From contig NZ_CAOJCM010000011.1 of NCBI RefSeq assembly GCF_948329825.1, positions 31,189-95,188 of the forward strand: a stretch of 64,000 bases of DNA, written 5' to 3'. The first letter of the stretch is position 1, and every line of letters begins with the position of its first letter. The position numbers and the translations under genes are program-made. This DNA is from Paenibacillus sp. JJ-100. GTDB lineage: Bacteria > Bacillota > Bacilli > Paenibacillales > Paenibacillaceae. Below, piece after piece: positions 33,287-41,819 of this stretch. The notes beneath the pieces were generated by a model. That model was not told the origin of the DNA, did no database searches, and saw only the letters and a list, made by a program, of their open reading frames with translations.

Positions 33287-34318
33287 TCATGTCAGTACAG
33301 CCTCGATAAAAACGGTTGTTTGCTTAGCCAGATCGATTTCTACAACATCCAGCGAGTAGCGGGTACTTCCACGAGCCACCCGAATCACGGGTCTGCCCGG
33401 TAGCCCGCGATGCTGGCGGACAATCACTCCCGTTTCTTTCGTAGACAGCCGGACGGAAGTGCCGTTTGGATACACGGATACACTTTTATTAAACTCAATC
33501 AGGACCTCTCGATCCAGCTCGGTTCCAGACAATGCCATCATCTTTTCACACGCTTCATGCGGAAGCATGCTGCTGCCTGACAAACCATTGATCAGATTAT
33601 CATATTTATTAGCTGCACTAACAATTTTGGCAAACAGATGAATATCCTTACCCTTAATTCCTCTCGGTACTCCACTACCGTCATCATGTTCATGATGCTG
33701 TAAGGCAGTATGTGCCACCAAGAGACTGAACTCCCGTTTGTTTTTGATTACTTCGAAGCCACGCCATGTGTGGTGCAGTGAAGAAGTAGATGTCGTGCTG
33801 CCACCTTCTGGCTCGCCTACTTTTCCAATATCGTGTAACAATGCACCTACGGCTAGATCCTTGAGCTGATTGTAGTTAAGTCCCATATTCAGTCCAATCA
33901 CTGAAGACAACAAGCAGACATTCATAGCATGAACATACTGCGCATTGTCTTGGGTACGGATATCCGTTAACTGAACCAGTAGTTCACGCCCATTGAGTAC
34001 ATCATTTAACAATTTATCGATACTAAGCGCAACTTTCTTCGGACTCCATTCTTTTCCCGATCGGACTGCTTCAAGCGTAACACTCATCTCATTGATAATG
34101 GCCCTTTTCGTGGCATCATCCAGAATATCTTCTGTGTCCACATCTTTAAACGCTTCATCCTGGATGTACAGCGTGGTTACTCCAATACGCTTCAGCGTAT
34201 TGACCATAAACACGGTAAGTTCGACTCCGGCAGACAGTAATACCGTACCATTACTGGAGTATACCGTCTTGCCCAGAATCTCACCTGCTTCCACGCTTTC
34301 CACGTTTACATACTTCAT
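33287..34318 (-). CDS. HD-GYP domain protein, probable cyclic-di-GMP phosphodiesterase
   Basis: 343 aa cytoplasmic protein. An N-terminal domain without recognised fold precedes an HD domain: HAMNVCLLSS, GALLHDIGKVG, then HTALQHHEHDDGSGVPRG and LFAKIVSAANKYDNLING. In classical HD-GYP the motif is GYP; here it reads GVP, a variation seen in some members, so activity is likely but not certain. A beta-rich C-terminal part follows (STKETGVIVRQHRGLPGRPVIR). GGGGGAC lies just before ATG 34318. It probably lowers c-di-GMP and promotes motility (inference from family). Confidence 0.9.
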   Translation of the reverse strand: MKYVNVESVEAGEILGKTVYSSNGTVLLSAGVELTVFMVNTLKRIGVTTLYIQDEAFKDVDTEDILDDATKRAIINEMSVTLEAVRSGKEWSPKKVALSIDKLLNDVLNGRELLVQLTDIRTQDNAQYVHAMNVCLLSSVIGLNMGLNYNQLKDLAVGALLHDIGKVGEPEGGSTTSTSSLHHTWRGFEVIKNKREFSLLVAHTALQHHEHDDGSGVPRGIKGKDIHLFAKIVSAANKYDNLINGLSGSSMLPHEACEKMMALSGTELDREVLIEFNKSVSVYPNGTSVRLSTKETGVIVRQHRGLPGRPVIRVARGSTRYSLDVVEIDLAKQTTVFIEAVLT

Positions 34319-34333
34319 GAACGTCCCCCGCTC

Positions 34334-36148
34334 TTACGATTGGTGCTCCAATGCAAGCAAATGCTCTTTAGTTTGCAGACCGCCTACGTAACTCACCAGG
34401 GCGCCATCTTTGCCACTTATGCGATGACAGGGAATAATAATCGGAATAGGGTTCTTATGAATAGCATCCAAAACTGCGCGTACAGCCTTGGGCCTGCCGA
34501 TTTTTTCCGCAACCTGTTCGTGAGTTAAGGCTTCTCCATATGATATATCGGATAGAACCTGCCAAACTTGTAGCTGGAACGGAGTCCCATACCGCTTAAG
34601 CTGTAAGTCGAACGTTTTTCTCTCCCCTGAAAAATACTGCCTTAGCTGTGTAGCAGCTTCGCTGAGCTTCTCTTCGTTCTTCTCATACCGATACTCTCCG
34701 ATCCATGTACGTGCCCATTGCTGCAGGTAGGCTTCCCGTACATGATAAGCACCAAAATTGATGTGACACAATCCCTCATCGGTTGCACAGAGAGTAAGTG
34801 TGCCAATCGGTGTTAGCAACTCATCATAGTACACTGGCTTGCCATGCAAACCCGTAACCGCCGAAGGTTTCCATGCGGCTGCTTCTGGCTTGGACGAGGA
34901 AACAGGTTGTTCACTCTCGCTATTTTTTTCATCTTTATTAACGCTCGCATTTCCCTGTGATGGATCGGGTAAGGTCTCGGACGATAACAATCTCTCCTTG
35001 GCCTTCTGCAGCATACTTAGCACGTTCCCATCTTGTTCGATTGCAGCAGCTTCCCCAATAGCTCTCATGGCGTCTTCTCCTCCAATTCTGCTCAGCGCCC
35101 AGGCAGCAGTTCCCCGCAGTTCTGGACGCGGATCACGCTTCAGTACCTGTGTTAGCTTCGGTACAGCGCTTTTGTCTTTAAAATTACCTAGTGCAATCAC
35201 CGCATTGCGCTGAATCGGCTTTTTGCCTCGCCAAGCGGCAGAGCTCTGACCGAAACGCTCTTTGAATTCACGGTTGCCGATATCCAGCAGCGGCAGCAGC
35301 AAAGGCTTCACAACTTCCGGGTCTGGATGAAACTCAGGATGATGATCCCAGTTTTTCCCCCGATTTTTAGGACATACAATCTGACAGGTATCGCAACCGT
35401 ATAGACGATTGCCTATTTTAAGCATAAACTCTTCATCCAGAAACCCTTTCGTCTGGGTTAGAAAAGAAATGCAGCGTTGCGCATTCAATTGGCCAGGGCC
35501 AACCAGCGCGCCTGTAGGACAGGCGTCAATACACTTCGTGCACTCACCGCAATCCTCGGTTACTGGAGTATCCGGCGGGAATGGAATATTTGTCACCAGC
35601 TCACCGAGGAAGATCCATGAACCGAACTTCGGTGATATAATCGAGCAATTCTTGGCACTAAAACCAATCCCTGCCCGCTGCGAGACAGCACGATCCACAA
35701 GTGCTCCGGTGTCTACCATACTTTCAATTATTGCCTCCGGTACACGCTCTCGGATAAAATTCACCAGCTTATCCATCGCCGTGCGCAGCACCTGATGGTA
35801 GTCTTGTCCCCAAGCCGAACGAGCAAGTATGCCACGATATGCACCCGGCTCCGACTTCGGCGGATTGACCATTTTAGAAGGATAGGCCACGGCTATGGCA
35901 ATCAGAGAAGCAGGCTCGCCATCTTGGAGGGCAGGATGCACTCTTTTTTCAATATCCGGCTCTTCAAAGCCTGACGCATAGCCCTTATCCCGTGACTGCT
36001 CCAACAGTGATTTCAGTGAAATAAACGGGTCCGCTGCAGCAAATCCAATATCATCTATACCCAGTTCCGGGCCTGCCGCCTTGATCTCCTGCTTTAGCAT
36101 CTCCCATGCGGAGACAGATTGTCCTGCCCCAGTCCGTGCGCTCGTCAT
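34334..36148 (-). CDS. Fusion of epoxyqueuosine reductase (QueG) with O6-alkylguanine-DNA alkyltransferase (Ogt)
   Basis: 604 aa in one open frame. Residues about 1-390 are QueG, the cobalamin-dependent iron-sulphur enzyme that makes queuosine in tRNA: RSAWGQDYHQVLRTAMDKL, TGALVDRAVSQRAGIGFSAKN, cluster motifs CGECTKCIDACPTGAL and GCDTCQIVCPKNRG, then HEAT-like repeats (AVIALGNFKDKSAVP). A Ser/Glu-rich linker leads to a C-terminal suicide alkyltransferase with IPIIIPCHRI (acceptor Cys574), SYVGGLQTKEHLL. Start ATG 36148 chosen; an upstream TTG at 36190 also fits. No stop codon or frameshift lies between the halves. Confidence 0.93.
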   Translation of the reverse strand: MTSARTGAGQSVSAWEMLKQEIKAAGPELGIDDIGFAAADPFISLKSLLEQSRDKGYASGFEEPDIEKRVHPALQDGEPASLIAIAVAYPSKMVNPPKSEPGAYRGILARSAWGQDYHQVLRTAMDKLVNFIRERVPEAIIESMVDTGALVDRAVSQRAGIGFSAKNCSIISPKFGSWIFLGELVTNIPFPPDTPVTEDCGECTKCIDACPTGALVGPGQLNAQRCISFLTQTKGFLDEEFMLKIGNRLYGCDTCQIVCPKNRGKNWDHHPEFHPDPEVVKPLLLPLLDIGNREFKERFGQSSAAWRGKKPIQRNAVIALGNFKDKSAVPKLTQVLKRDPRPELRGTAAWALSRIGGEDAMRAIGEAAAIEQDGNVLSMLQKAKERLLSSETLPDPSQGNASVNKDEKNSESEQPVSSSKPEAAAWKPSAVTGLHGKPVYYDELLTPIGTLTLCATDEGLCHINFGAYHVREAYLQQWARTWIGEYRYEKNEEKLSEAATQLRQYFSGERKTFDLQLKRYGTPFQLQVWQVLSDISYGEALTHEQVAEKIGRPKAVRAVLDAIHKNPIPIIIPCHRISGKDGALVSYVGGLQTKEHLLALEHQS

Positions 36149-36192
36149 TCCTCTTCCCTCTCTTCTATCAGGCACGTATTCGTTAAACAATG

Positions 36193-36223
36193 AACGCCCG
36201 TCTCACTTAAGAGACCAGGCGTT
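36193..36223 (-). terminator. Probable terminator after lepB
   Basis: Arms AACGCCCGTCTC and GAGACCAGGCGTT with a short loop; a modest TTCATTGTTT tract follows on minus. It lies about 100 bases after the lepB stop. Confidence 0.5.
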
Positions 36224-36324
36224 AATCTATCGCAATATAGGTCTTACATAAAAACGAGTTCACTGCTTACGTGCCTGTATGTTTAAACGCACCATGTGCT
36301 TTGTAGTTGTTCTACTCCAACATT

Positions 36325-36930
36325 TTACAATTTCTTCATTTCTGAGAACGGCCAAAAAACAAACTCGGCCTTGCCTACAATTTCACTGGAAGTAATGCTG
36401 CCAAAGATCCGGCTGTCTTTGCTTTTGCCCTCATGGCGATTATCTCCCATCACGAAAAAGTGATCTGGTTCCAGCGTAATCGGGCCAAAATCAGGATCTT
36501 GTACCTCAGTATCCGTATAACTTTCTGTCTGCTGCACATCATTTACATATAAATGGTGATCCTTGATCTCTATTTTATCCCCGGGAAGTCCAACAATTCG
36601 TTTCACCAGATAATCCTTCTTCCCCGCATCTTCACTCGGATCACGAAGCACAATCACATCCAACCGATCCGGTTCGCCGAAATGGTATACGATTTTGTTC
36701 ACAAACAGCCGGTCGTACTCTACCAATGTCGGCTGCATCGACTGCCCTTTGACCATAGACAGATTGAACACAAACAGATTCAACAGCATCATAATTACAA
36801 AAGCAACCACAATGGTCTTCACCCAATCCCACAGCTCTGCTGTCCAGGACTTTCCTGATGGCTCAGGTGCAGACTTCTGATTCTTCTCCTCAAAAGTCGA
36901 ATGCTCCATAGAAGGCATATTGGAATTCAA
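36325..36930 (-). CDS. lepB: Signal peptidase I
   Basis: Membrane serine protease that cleaves signal peptides of secreted proteins, 201 aa, type SipS-like with one N-terminal anchor (about residues 38-58). Catalytic Ser64 (KGQSMQPTL) and Lys110 (DYLVKRIVGLPGD) are present, with GDNRHEGKSKDSRIFG. A 30-residue hydrophilic N-terminus precedes the anchor. The start is TTG 36930 after AGGTG; an internal ATG (36918) is possible. It is probably one of several sip paralogues in the genome. Confidence 0.95.
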   Translation of the reverse strand: MNSNMPSMEHSTFEEKNQKSAPEPSGKSWTAELWDWVKTIVVAFVIMMLLNLFVFNLSMVKGQSMQPTLVEYDRLFVNKIVYHFGEPDRLDVIVLRDPSEDAGKKDYLVKRIVGLPGDKIEIKDHHLYVNDVQQTESYTDTEVQDPDFGPITLEPDHFFVMGDNRHEGKSKDSRIFGSITSSEIVGKAEFVFWPFSEMKKL

Positions 36931-37120
36931 AGAGACACCTCATTTGTCAGTTTGTAGATCACGATTCACAGTGGATCTTACTTCCCTTTAGTCTACTCTA
37001 TTATGAAGAGCGAAACAATTGGAGATGCCCACCAGTATTCTGATCAATTGGATATACATAAAGACATGTTTGGAAAAAGGAACACTGATATGCATAGTAT
37101 ACACTGCTTCCTCATATCAA

Positions 37121-37168
37121 TAAAAAAGGCATATCTATCACGCCATAATTGCGTGAACAGATATGCCT
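37121..37168 (-). terminator. Rho-independent terminator of the GNAT gene
   Basis: Arms AGGCATATCT (37127-37136) and AGATATGCCT (37159-37168), with inner CACGC/GCGTG pairing, then TTTTTT on minus. Confidence 0.88.
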
Positions 37169-37228
37169 AATATGAAATGAAGATCAGTTAATGTCTATGT
37201 CTAACTACACCGAATTTCCCTACATCGA

Positions 37229-37654
37229 TTAAGCCTTGGACAAAATACTAAGTTTCTGAAAAGCACTCATTATCTTGTTGGCACCATAACCCATTGCTTC
37301 GTACAAAGGCATGGCTGCTTTGTTGTGCTCATCACCAGCCACCCATATCTGGCTGACTTTGCGCTGCTGGAACCGCTGTTCCATAGCTTCGACAAGTGTT
37401 TTGCCGACTCCGCGACGGCGATAGTCTGGATGAACTGCAATACGATAGATGCATCCCTGGTTGTGATCAATCGTACCGATCAATGCGCCGACGAGGACTC
37501 CCTCTTCTTCCGCAACCATGATCAGGTCAGAATCCCATGACAATTGACGGGCAAACGGGCCCATCGTGTTTTCATAACACTCTTCCGATAGTGCAACCTG
37601 GAGAAGCTCCGTCATCTGGCTTGCATCACTCAACTGAAAGGAACGAACGTGCAT
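37229..37654 (-). CDS. GNAT family N-acetyltransferase
   Basis: 141 aa. Acetyl-CoA-binding motif A is present: RIAVHPDYRRRGVGKTLVEA (residues about 71-90), with a preceding strand GVLVGALIGTID and a C-terminal IWVAGDEHNKAAMPLYEAMGY. Substrate unknown. AAGGGAG is spaced nine bases from ATG 37654. It diverges from sodA with a 416-base space holding cre sites. Confidence 0.92.
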   Translation of the reverse strand: MHVRSFQLSDASQMTELLQVALSEECYENTMGPFARQLSWDSDLIMVAEEEGVLVGALIGTIDHNQGCIYRIAVHPDYRRRGVGKTLVEAMEQRFQQRKVSQIWVAGDEHNKAAMPLYEAMGYGANKIMSAFQKLSILSKA

Positions 37655-38070
37655 GTTTGAAATCTCCCTTTTCGTTAGCTTAAGATGAGGGTTTACAAAA
37701 AAGGGAATCCCTTTTTACAAAACCCGATGTTCAAATAATGACAAAATACGAGAAAATACCGCTTCTTCGTCAATTAAACCACACTTTACTCCAGAAAACA
37801 CGCACTTTCTTCTGTAAGCGCTTTATTGTAAACGTTTACATCGATAAAATTTTATGATCTACGATTATTACCGCTAAAATATTATAATTTTAGTTAATAT
37901 GGGTAAAATATGTTTGTTAAACCTAGCCTAGCTTTTCATTAACAATTCGGGGGACTTAATAAACAAAAATGTTGATTAATTATCCCGAATGCGGTTTAAT
38001 ATTAATGGCAAGGGTATTATTACATATGTACCTTAACAACAAATCACAAAATCTCAGGAGGTATTTCACT
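37655..38070 (+). other. Divergent intergenic region of GNAT and sodA
   Basis: 416 bases, A/T-rich. It holds a palindromic cre-like site (37827-37840), a second half-matching copy just before it (TGTAAGCGCTTTAT, 37813-37826), and a TATAAT box at 37883 with no good -35. The sodA leader would be near 180 bases. Confidence 0.45.
37827..37840 (+). promoter_or_regulatory. Palindromic cre site (CcpA) upstream of sodA
   Basis: TGTAAACGTTTACA is a perfect palindrome and satisfies the cre consensus at all positions. It directly follows TGTAAGCGCTTTAT, which misses the last two positions, so there are two tandem 14-bp units. Confidence 0.65.
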
Positions 38071-38682
38071 ATGGCTTTTCAATTACCAGCACTTCCTTAC
38101 GCTAACGATGCACTGGAACCACATATCGATGCACAAACGATGGAAATTCACCACGATCGCCATCACAATACTTACGTAACTAACTTGAACGCAGCTCTGG
38201 AAAGCGCTCCTGAACTGCAAAACAAAAGCTTGGAAGATCTGCTCGCTAACCTGGATAGCGTACCAGAAAGCATCCGCACAGCGGTTCGCAACAACGGTGG
38301 TGGACATGCTAACCACAGTCTGTTCTGGGAAATCATCGGGCCAAACGGCGGCGGCGCACCTACAGGTGAAATCGCAGCAGCAATTGACAGCGAACTTGGC
38401 GGCTTTGAGAAATTCAAAGAAGACTTCGCTAAAGCAGCAACAACTCGCTTCGGTTCCGGATGGGCATGGCTTGTTGTAGGCAAAGATGGCAAATTGGCTA
38501 TCACTAGTACGCCTAACCAAGACAGCCCACTCTTCGAAGGTCTGACTCCAGTTCTGGGTCTGGACGTTTGGGAGCACGCATACTACCTGAAATATCAAAA
38601 CAAACGCCCGGATTACATCTCCGCATTCTGGAACGTAATCAACTGGGATGAAGTTAACAAACGTTACGCAGCAGCAAAATAA
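38071..38682 (+). CDS. sodA: Superoxide dismutase [Mn/Fe]
   Basis: 203 aa cytosolic enzyme that disproportionates superoxide. Metal ligands: MEIHHDRHHNTYVTNLN, GHANHSLFWEII, LDVWEHAYYLKYQNKRPDY. Glycine in GGGHANH and Gln in TPNQDSPL place it in the Mn-type. Start ATG 38071 follows AGGAGG; an upstream ATG at 37969 gives a non-homologous N-terminus. Codon use is optimised, so strong expression is likely. Two cre-like units lie upstream, suggesting that its transcription depends on carbon supply. Confidence 0.97.
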   Translation: MAFQLPALPYANDALEPHIDAQTMEIHHDRHHNTYVTNLNAALESAPELQNKSLEDLLANLDSVPESIRTAVRNNGGGHANHSLFWEIIGPNGGGAPTGEIAAAIDSELGGFEKFKEDFAKAATTRFGSGWAWLVVGKDGKLAITSTPNQDSPLFEGLTPVLGLDVWEHAYYLKYQNKRPDYISAFWNVINWDEVNKRYAAAK

Positions 38683-38696
38683 GAACGCTGTTTGAA

Positions 38697-38742
38697 TAAA
38701 AGAGCCTGAATACATCCTATGGATGGATTCAGGCTCTTTTTT
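38697..38742 (+). terminator. Rho-independent terminator of sodA
   Basis: Arms AGAGCCTGAAT (38701-38711) and ATTCAGGCTCT (38727-38737), followed by TTTTT; the A run on the other side makes it usable for mutY as well. Confidence 0.88.
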
Positions 38743-38811
38743 CGTTCAGGTGGGTATTATTGGGTTAGAAGTGCTACGTTGTAATCATAAATCAGAATTC
38801 ATTCATGTGAA

Positions 38812-40173
38812 TTACTCTGATCCCTCATCATAGGCTCCAGCAAAGTAATTGCGAAGCAGCTTCAAAAATACGTTAGGAAACGCCAGCTTCTCCATATCTT
38901 CAAGGCCAATCCATTGGTAAGTGAGGCCGTCACCTTTGCCTGTCACAGCTTCTTGTGCCGTGTTAGATTCGATGGACGATGACACCTCTTCACGAAGTGC
39001 ATCCGTTGAGTCTGATTGAGTTGCCTTAGTAGGCATGCCGTGCTGCTCTGACATATCATTCTCAGCGAATACGGATGACTGTTCGCCCAAAGGAGATTCT
39101 GCTTGTGCAGCCGCCTGTGCATCGTAGGCGGCTCTGGCTTCCGCAGCGATCAGCGGAAGCTCACTGCTCTGGTCCTGCTCGGTGCACTTGTACACCTGCA
39201 GGTTCCAGACAATGTGGCTGAACACATGCTCCGCATGGGTAGCCAGCCCTTCTGGGCGGGCAGCGAAGCCTTCCGCCCACAGACTGCCGGCCAGCAAAGC
39301 CATGGCCGGCTCATCCGCCAGCGGCACTGCCGCCTTCCCTGCTGCGGCAGGCGCCGCCAGCACATGCGGCAGCTCCCACATCCGGGCCAGTAGGCCTGTC
39401 TCCGGGCGCTGGCGCACAAGGACGCGGCCGCGATGAGCACCGCGGCCCTCCACCAAGGCAACCAGCCGCTGCTCAGGGCGCGGCGGCTTGGCTTTGGTCT
39501 TGACCGGCAGCGTAAGCTCCCTTCCGGCAATTCTGCCGGAACATTGCTCCATCACCGGGCAAGTCAAGCAATGCGGCGCTTTAGGTGTACACACCAGCGC
39601 GCCAAGCTCCATCAGCGCCTGATTGAAATCACGCGCTCGCCCTTCGGGAATGAGCTCTGCTGCGAGCTCTTCCATCAACACCCGGGTGCTGCCCTTCATA
39701 ATATCCTCATCAATGAGGAAGTATCGGGACAGTACCCGCATCACATTGCCGTCCACCGCTGGCTGCGGCTGGTTGAAGGCAATGCTGAGAATGGCTCCGG
39801 CTGTATACGGGCCGACCCCTTTTAACGCGAAGACGCTCTGCTTGTCTTGCGGAATCTCTCCACCATGCAGCTCCATAACCTGCCTTGCTGCCGCTTGAAG
39901 ATTACGTGCTCGGGAATAATATCCAAGCCCTTCCCAATGTTTCAGCACCTCTTCCTCTGGCGCTTCTGCAAGAGCCTGCACCGTCGGAAATTTCCCGATA
40001 AAACGGTTAAAATACGGAATCACCGTATCTACACGTGTCTGTTGCAGCATAATTTCGGATACCCAAGTAAAATACGGATTATTATGGCGACGCCATGGCA
40101 AATCTCGTCGATTCAACATATACCAATCCAGCAGATTCACACTGAAATGTCGTTTTTGTTCTTGTAACCCCAT
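38812..40173 (-). CDS. mutY: A/G-specific adenine glycosylase MutY
   Basis: DNA repair enzyme that removes adenine opposite 8-oxoguanine; 453 aa from ATG 40173 (GGAAGG upstream). The catalytic domain has Glu in SEIMLQQTRV, HhH ALKGVGPYTAGAI, Asp in PAVDGNVMRVLSRYF and the [4Fe-4S] ligands CTPKAPHCLTCPVMEQC. A C-terminal MutT-like domain follows, but it is interrupted by about 80 low-complexity Ala/Ser/Glu-rich residues, making the protein about 80-90 residues longer than most. The same part of the gene is strongly GC-rich. It ends close to acpS, 28 bases downstream of its stop. Confidence 0.95.
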   Translation of the reverse strand: MGLQEQKRHFSVNLLDWYMLNRRDLPWRRHNNPYFTWVSEIMLQQTRVDTVIPYFNRFIGKFPTVQALAEAPEEEVLKHWEGLGYYSRARNLQAAARQVMELHGGEIPQDKQSVFALKGVGPYTAGAILSIAFNQPQPAVDGNVMRVLSRYFLIDEDIMKGSTRVLMEELAAELIPEGRARDFNQALMELGALVCTPKAPHCLTCPVMEQCSGRIAGRELTLPVKTKAKPPRPEQRLVALVEGRGAHRGRVLVRQRPETGLLARMWELPHVLAAPAAAGKAAVPLADEPAMALLAGSLWAEGFAARPEGLATHAEHVFSHIVWNLQVYKCTEQDQSSELPLIAAEARAAYDAQAAAQAESPLGEQSSVFAENDMSEQHGMPTKATQSDSTDALREEVSSSIESNTAQEAVTGKGDGLTYQWIGLEDMEKLAFPNVFLKLLRNYFAGAYDEGSE

Positions 40174-40201
40174 ATGTCCTTCCCTTCTTGTATCTACGAT
40201 T

Positions 40202-40612
40202 CTATTGAAATGATGTTCTATGCAACTGCTCCACAATCGCAAATGCTGAGGCAAGCTTCGTTTGATGTGTAATGCTCAGATGGATTTCATATTGTTTTTC
40301 ATATGGTAGCTGAAGACGCTCCCAAGCCTGACTGGACAAAGAAGCGACCGGTCGGCCAGAAGAATCAGGCAATACTTCGATGTCAGTAAACCCCATAACA
40401 GCACCGATTCCGCAGCCAAATGCCTTGGACACTGCTTCTTTAGCTGCAAATCGTCCGGATACGAATTCAACCATCCGTTTCCCGCGGCTCGCCGCGATCT
40501 CTCGTTCAGCAGGAGTGAGTACCCGTTGCATAAACGCCTCTGCCTGGCGGCCAGACAGTAGTCTATCCATACGTTCAATCTCTAATATATCGTTGCCAAT
40601 GCCATATATCAT
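40202..40612 (-). CDS. acpS: Holo-[acyl-carrier-protein] synthase
   Basis: Transfers the 4'-phosphopantetheine arm from CoA to acyl carrier protein. 136 aa, trimeric AcpS type: Mg2+-binding Asp in GIGNDILEIERM and Glu in SGRFAAKEAVSKAFG, typical ending HLSITHQTKLASAFAIVE. It is the first gene of a two-gene unit with mutY, 28 bases downstream. No ribosome site stronger than GTGAATCG was noticed before ATG 40612. Confidence 0.95.
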   Translation of the reverse strand: MIYGIGNDILEIERMDRLLSGRQAEAFMQRVLTPAEREIAASRGKRMVEFVSGRFAAKEAVSKAFGCGIGAVMGFTDIEVLPDSSGRPVASLSSQAWERLQLPYEKQYEIHLSITHQTKLASAFAIVEQLHRTSFQ

Positions 40613-40819
40613 AACGATTCACCTGCTTCATTATTTAGGCTGTACCAAATCGTCCATCGTTCTGATCCGTTCGGTCATTTCCGAACACGTATTCTATTGT
40701 AGCAGGAGGAGTGTATGGATGCGAGTACCTGTTATTCTCATGTCCAATTTTGCCAGCGTATAATCCCGCACAAGATACACCACCAGTTGCTGGGGTTACC
40801 TCTACATCCGTTGAAGAAC

Positions 40820-40854
40820 GAAAAAAAGAGCCCCTGCTCCATGCAGTGACTCTT
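40820..40854 (-). terminator. Rho-independent terminator of nadE
   Basis: Arms AGAGCCCCTGC and GCAGTGACTCTT (partly mismatched), followed on minus by TTTTTTT (40827-40821). Confidence 0.75.
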
Positions 40855-40881
40855 CGTTATCAAGTTGTTATATTCCCTTTA

Positions 40882-41691
40882 TCAGATACCAGGAATCGCA
40901 TTACGTTTATGGTGTGTACGTGTGTAAAAAGCCTCCAGACGCTCTTGTGCAACTGGATCAATCTGCTTGCCTTCCAGGTAATCGCTGTTCATTTCGTATG
41001 AAATGCCCAGCTCGTCCTCATCCGTTTGACCTTCCCACAGTCCTGCAGAAGGCGCTTTATCCAGAATGGATTGCGGAACTTTCAAATAAGCAGCGAGCTG
41101 ACGCACCTGACGTTTGTTGAGTGTGCTCAGTGGAGTGATATCCACAGCTCCATCGCCCCATTTGGTGTAGAAACCTGTAATCGCCTCGGACGCATGATCT
41201 GTACCCACCACCAGCAGGTTTTCTTCAAAAGAAAGTGCGTATTGCATCACCATACGTGTTCTTGCTTTTACATTCCCCTTGCCTTGATGAGTCATATGGC
41301 GCGGGCTGCCGAGAGATTTGAAGCCCTGTTCTACTTCCAGCGCAATTTCATTCACAGCATCTTCAATGTTGGTTTCCACCACATATTTCAGATCGTACGC
41401 TTTAGCAACAGCGTAGCTGTCCTGAATATCCGATTGCTCCCCATAAGGCTGGAACACACCTAGTGTTTTGTACTCTTGATTATTTTCTGCAGTAAGCTCG
41501 TCGGTCGCTTGTTTGCATAGCGCTGTAGCTACTGCACTGTCAATTCCGCCACTGATCGCAATCAGCAGTCCCTTCGTACCGGAATTTTTCACATACTTCT
41601 TCAGAAAGTCCACACGCTTTCGAACTTCCTCAGCCTCATTAATGCTCGGTTTAACCTTTAATTCAGCGATGATCTGTTGCTGTAAACTCAT
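40882..41691 (-). CDS. nadE: NH3-dependent NAD+ synthetase
   Basis: Last step of NAD synthesis: amidates nicotinate adenine dinucleotide using ammonia and ATP. 269 aa, the short ammonia-dependent form without a nitrilase domain. P-loop LLIAISGGIDSAVATALCKQ; conserved TDHASEAITGFYTKWGDGAVDITPL and TKRQ-like LNKRQVRQLAAYL; C-terminal TRTHHKRNAIPGI. GGGGGG lies before ATG 41691. Confidence 0.97.
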   Translation of the reverse strand: MSLQQQIIAELKVKPSINEAEEVRKRVDFLKKYVKNSGTKGLLIAISGGIDSAVATALCKQATDELTAENNQEYKTLGVFQPYGEQSDIQDSYAVAKAYDLKYVVETNIEDAVNEIALEVEQGFKSLGSPRHMTHQGKGNVKARTRMVMQYALSFEENLLVVGTDHASEAITGFYTKWGDGAVDITPLSTLNKRQVRQLAAYLKVPQSILDKAPSAGLWEGQTDEDELGISYEMNSDYLEGKQIDPVAQERLEAFYTRTHHKRNAIPGI

Positions 41692-41771
41692 CGTTCATAC
41701 CCCCCGTTTCTACAGTAATAGAAGTTTGGCTGTGGTTCGAATGATTCAATAACCTCATCTGTCCAAAATGA

Positions 41772-41808
41772 AACGCCCCGGCATCGGTCATCCGACATGC
41801 GGGGCGTT
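41772..41808 (-). terminator. Terminator of the bacilliredoxin gene
   Basis: Arms AACGCCCCG (41772-41780) and CGGGGCGTT (41800-41808), then TTTCATTTT on minus. Strong stem, moderate T run. Confidence 0.7.
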
Positions 41809-41819
41809 CTTAAGAGAGA

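Noticed and set aside
38083..38715. Minus-strand open frame of 210 aa over sodA
   Set aside because: Shadow of a highly biased sodA gene; very Cys/Phe-rich without domain features.
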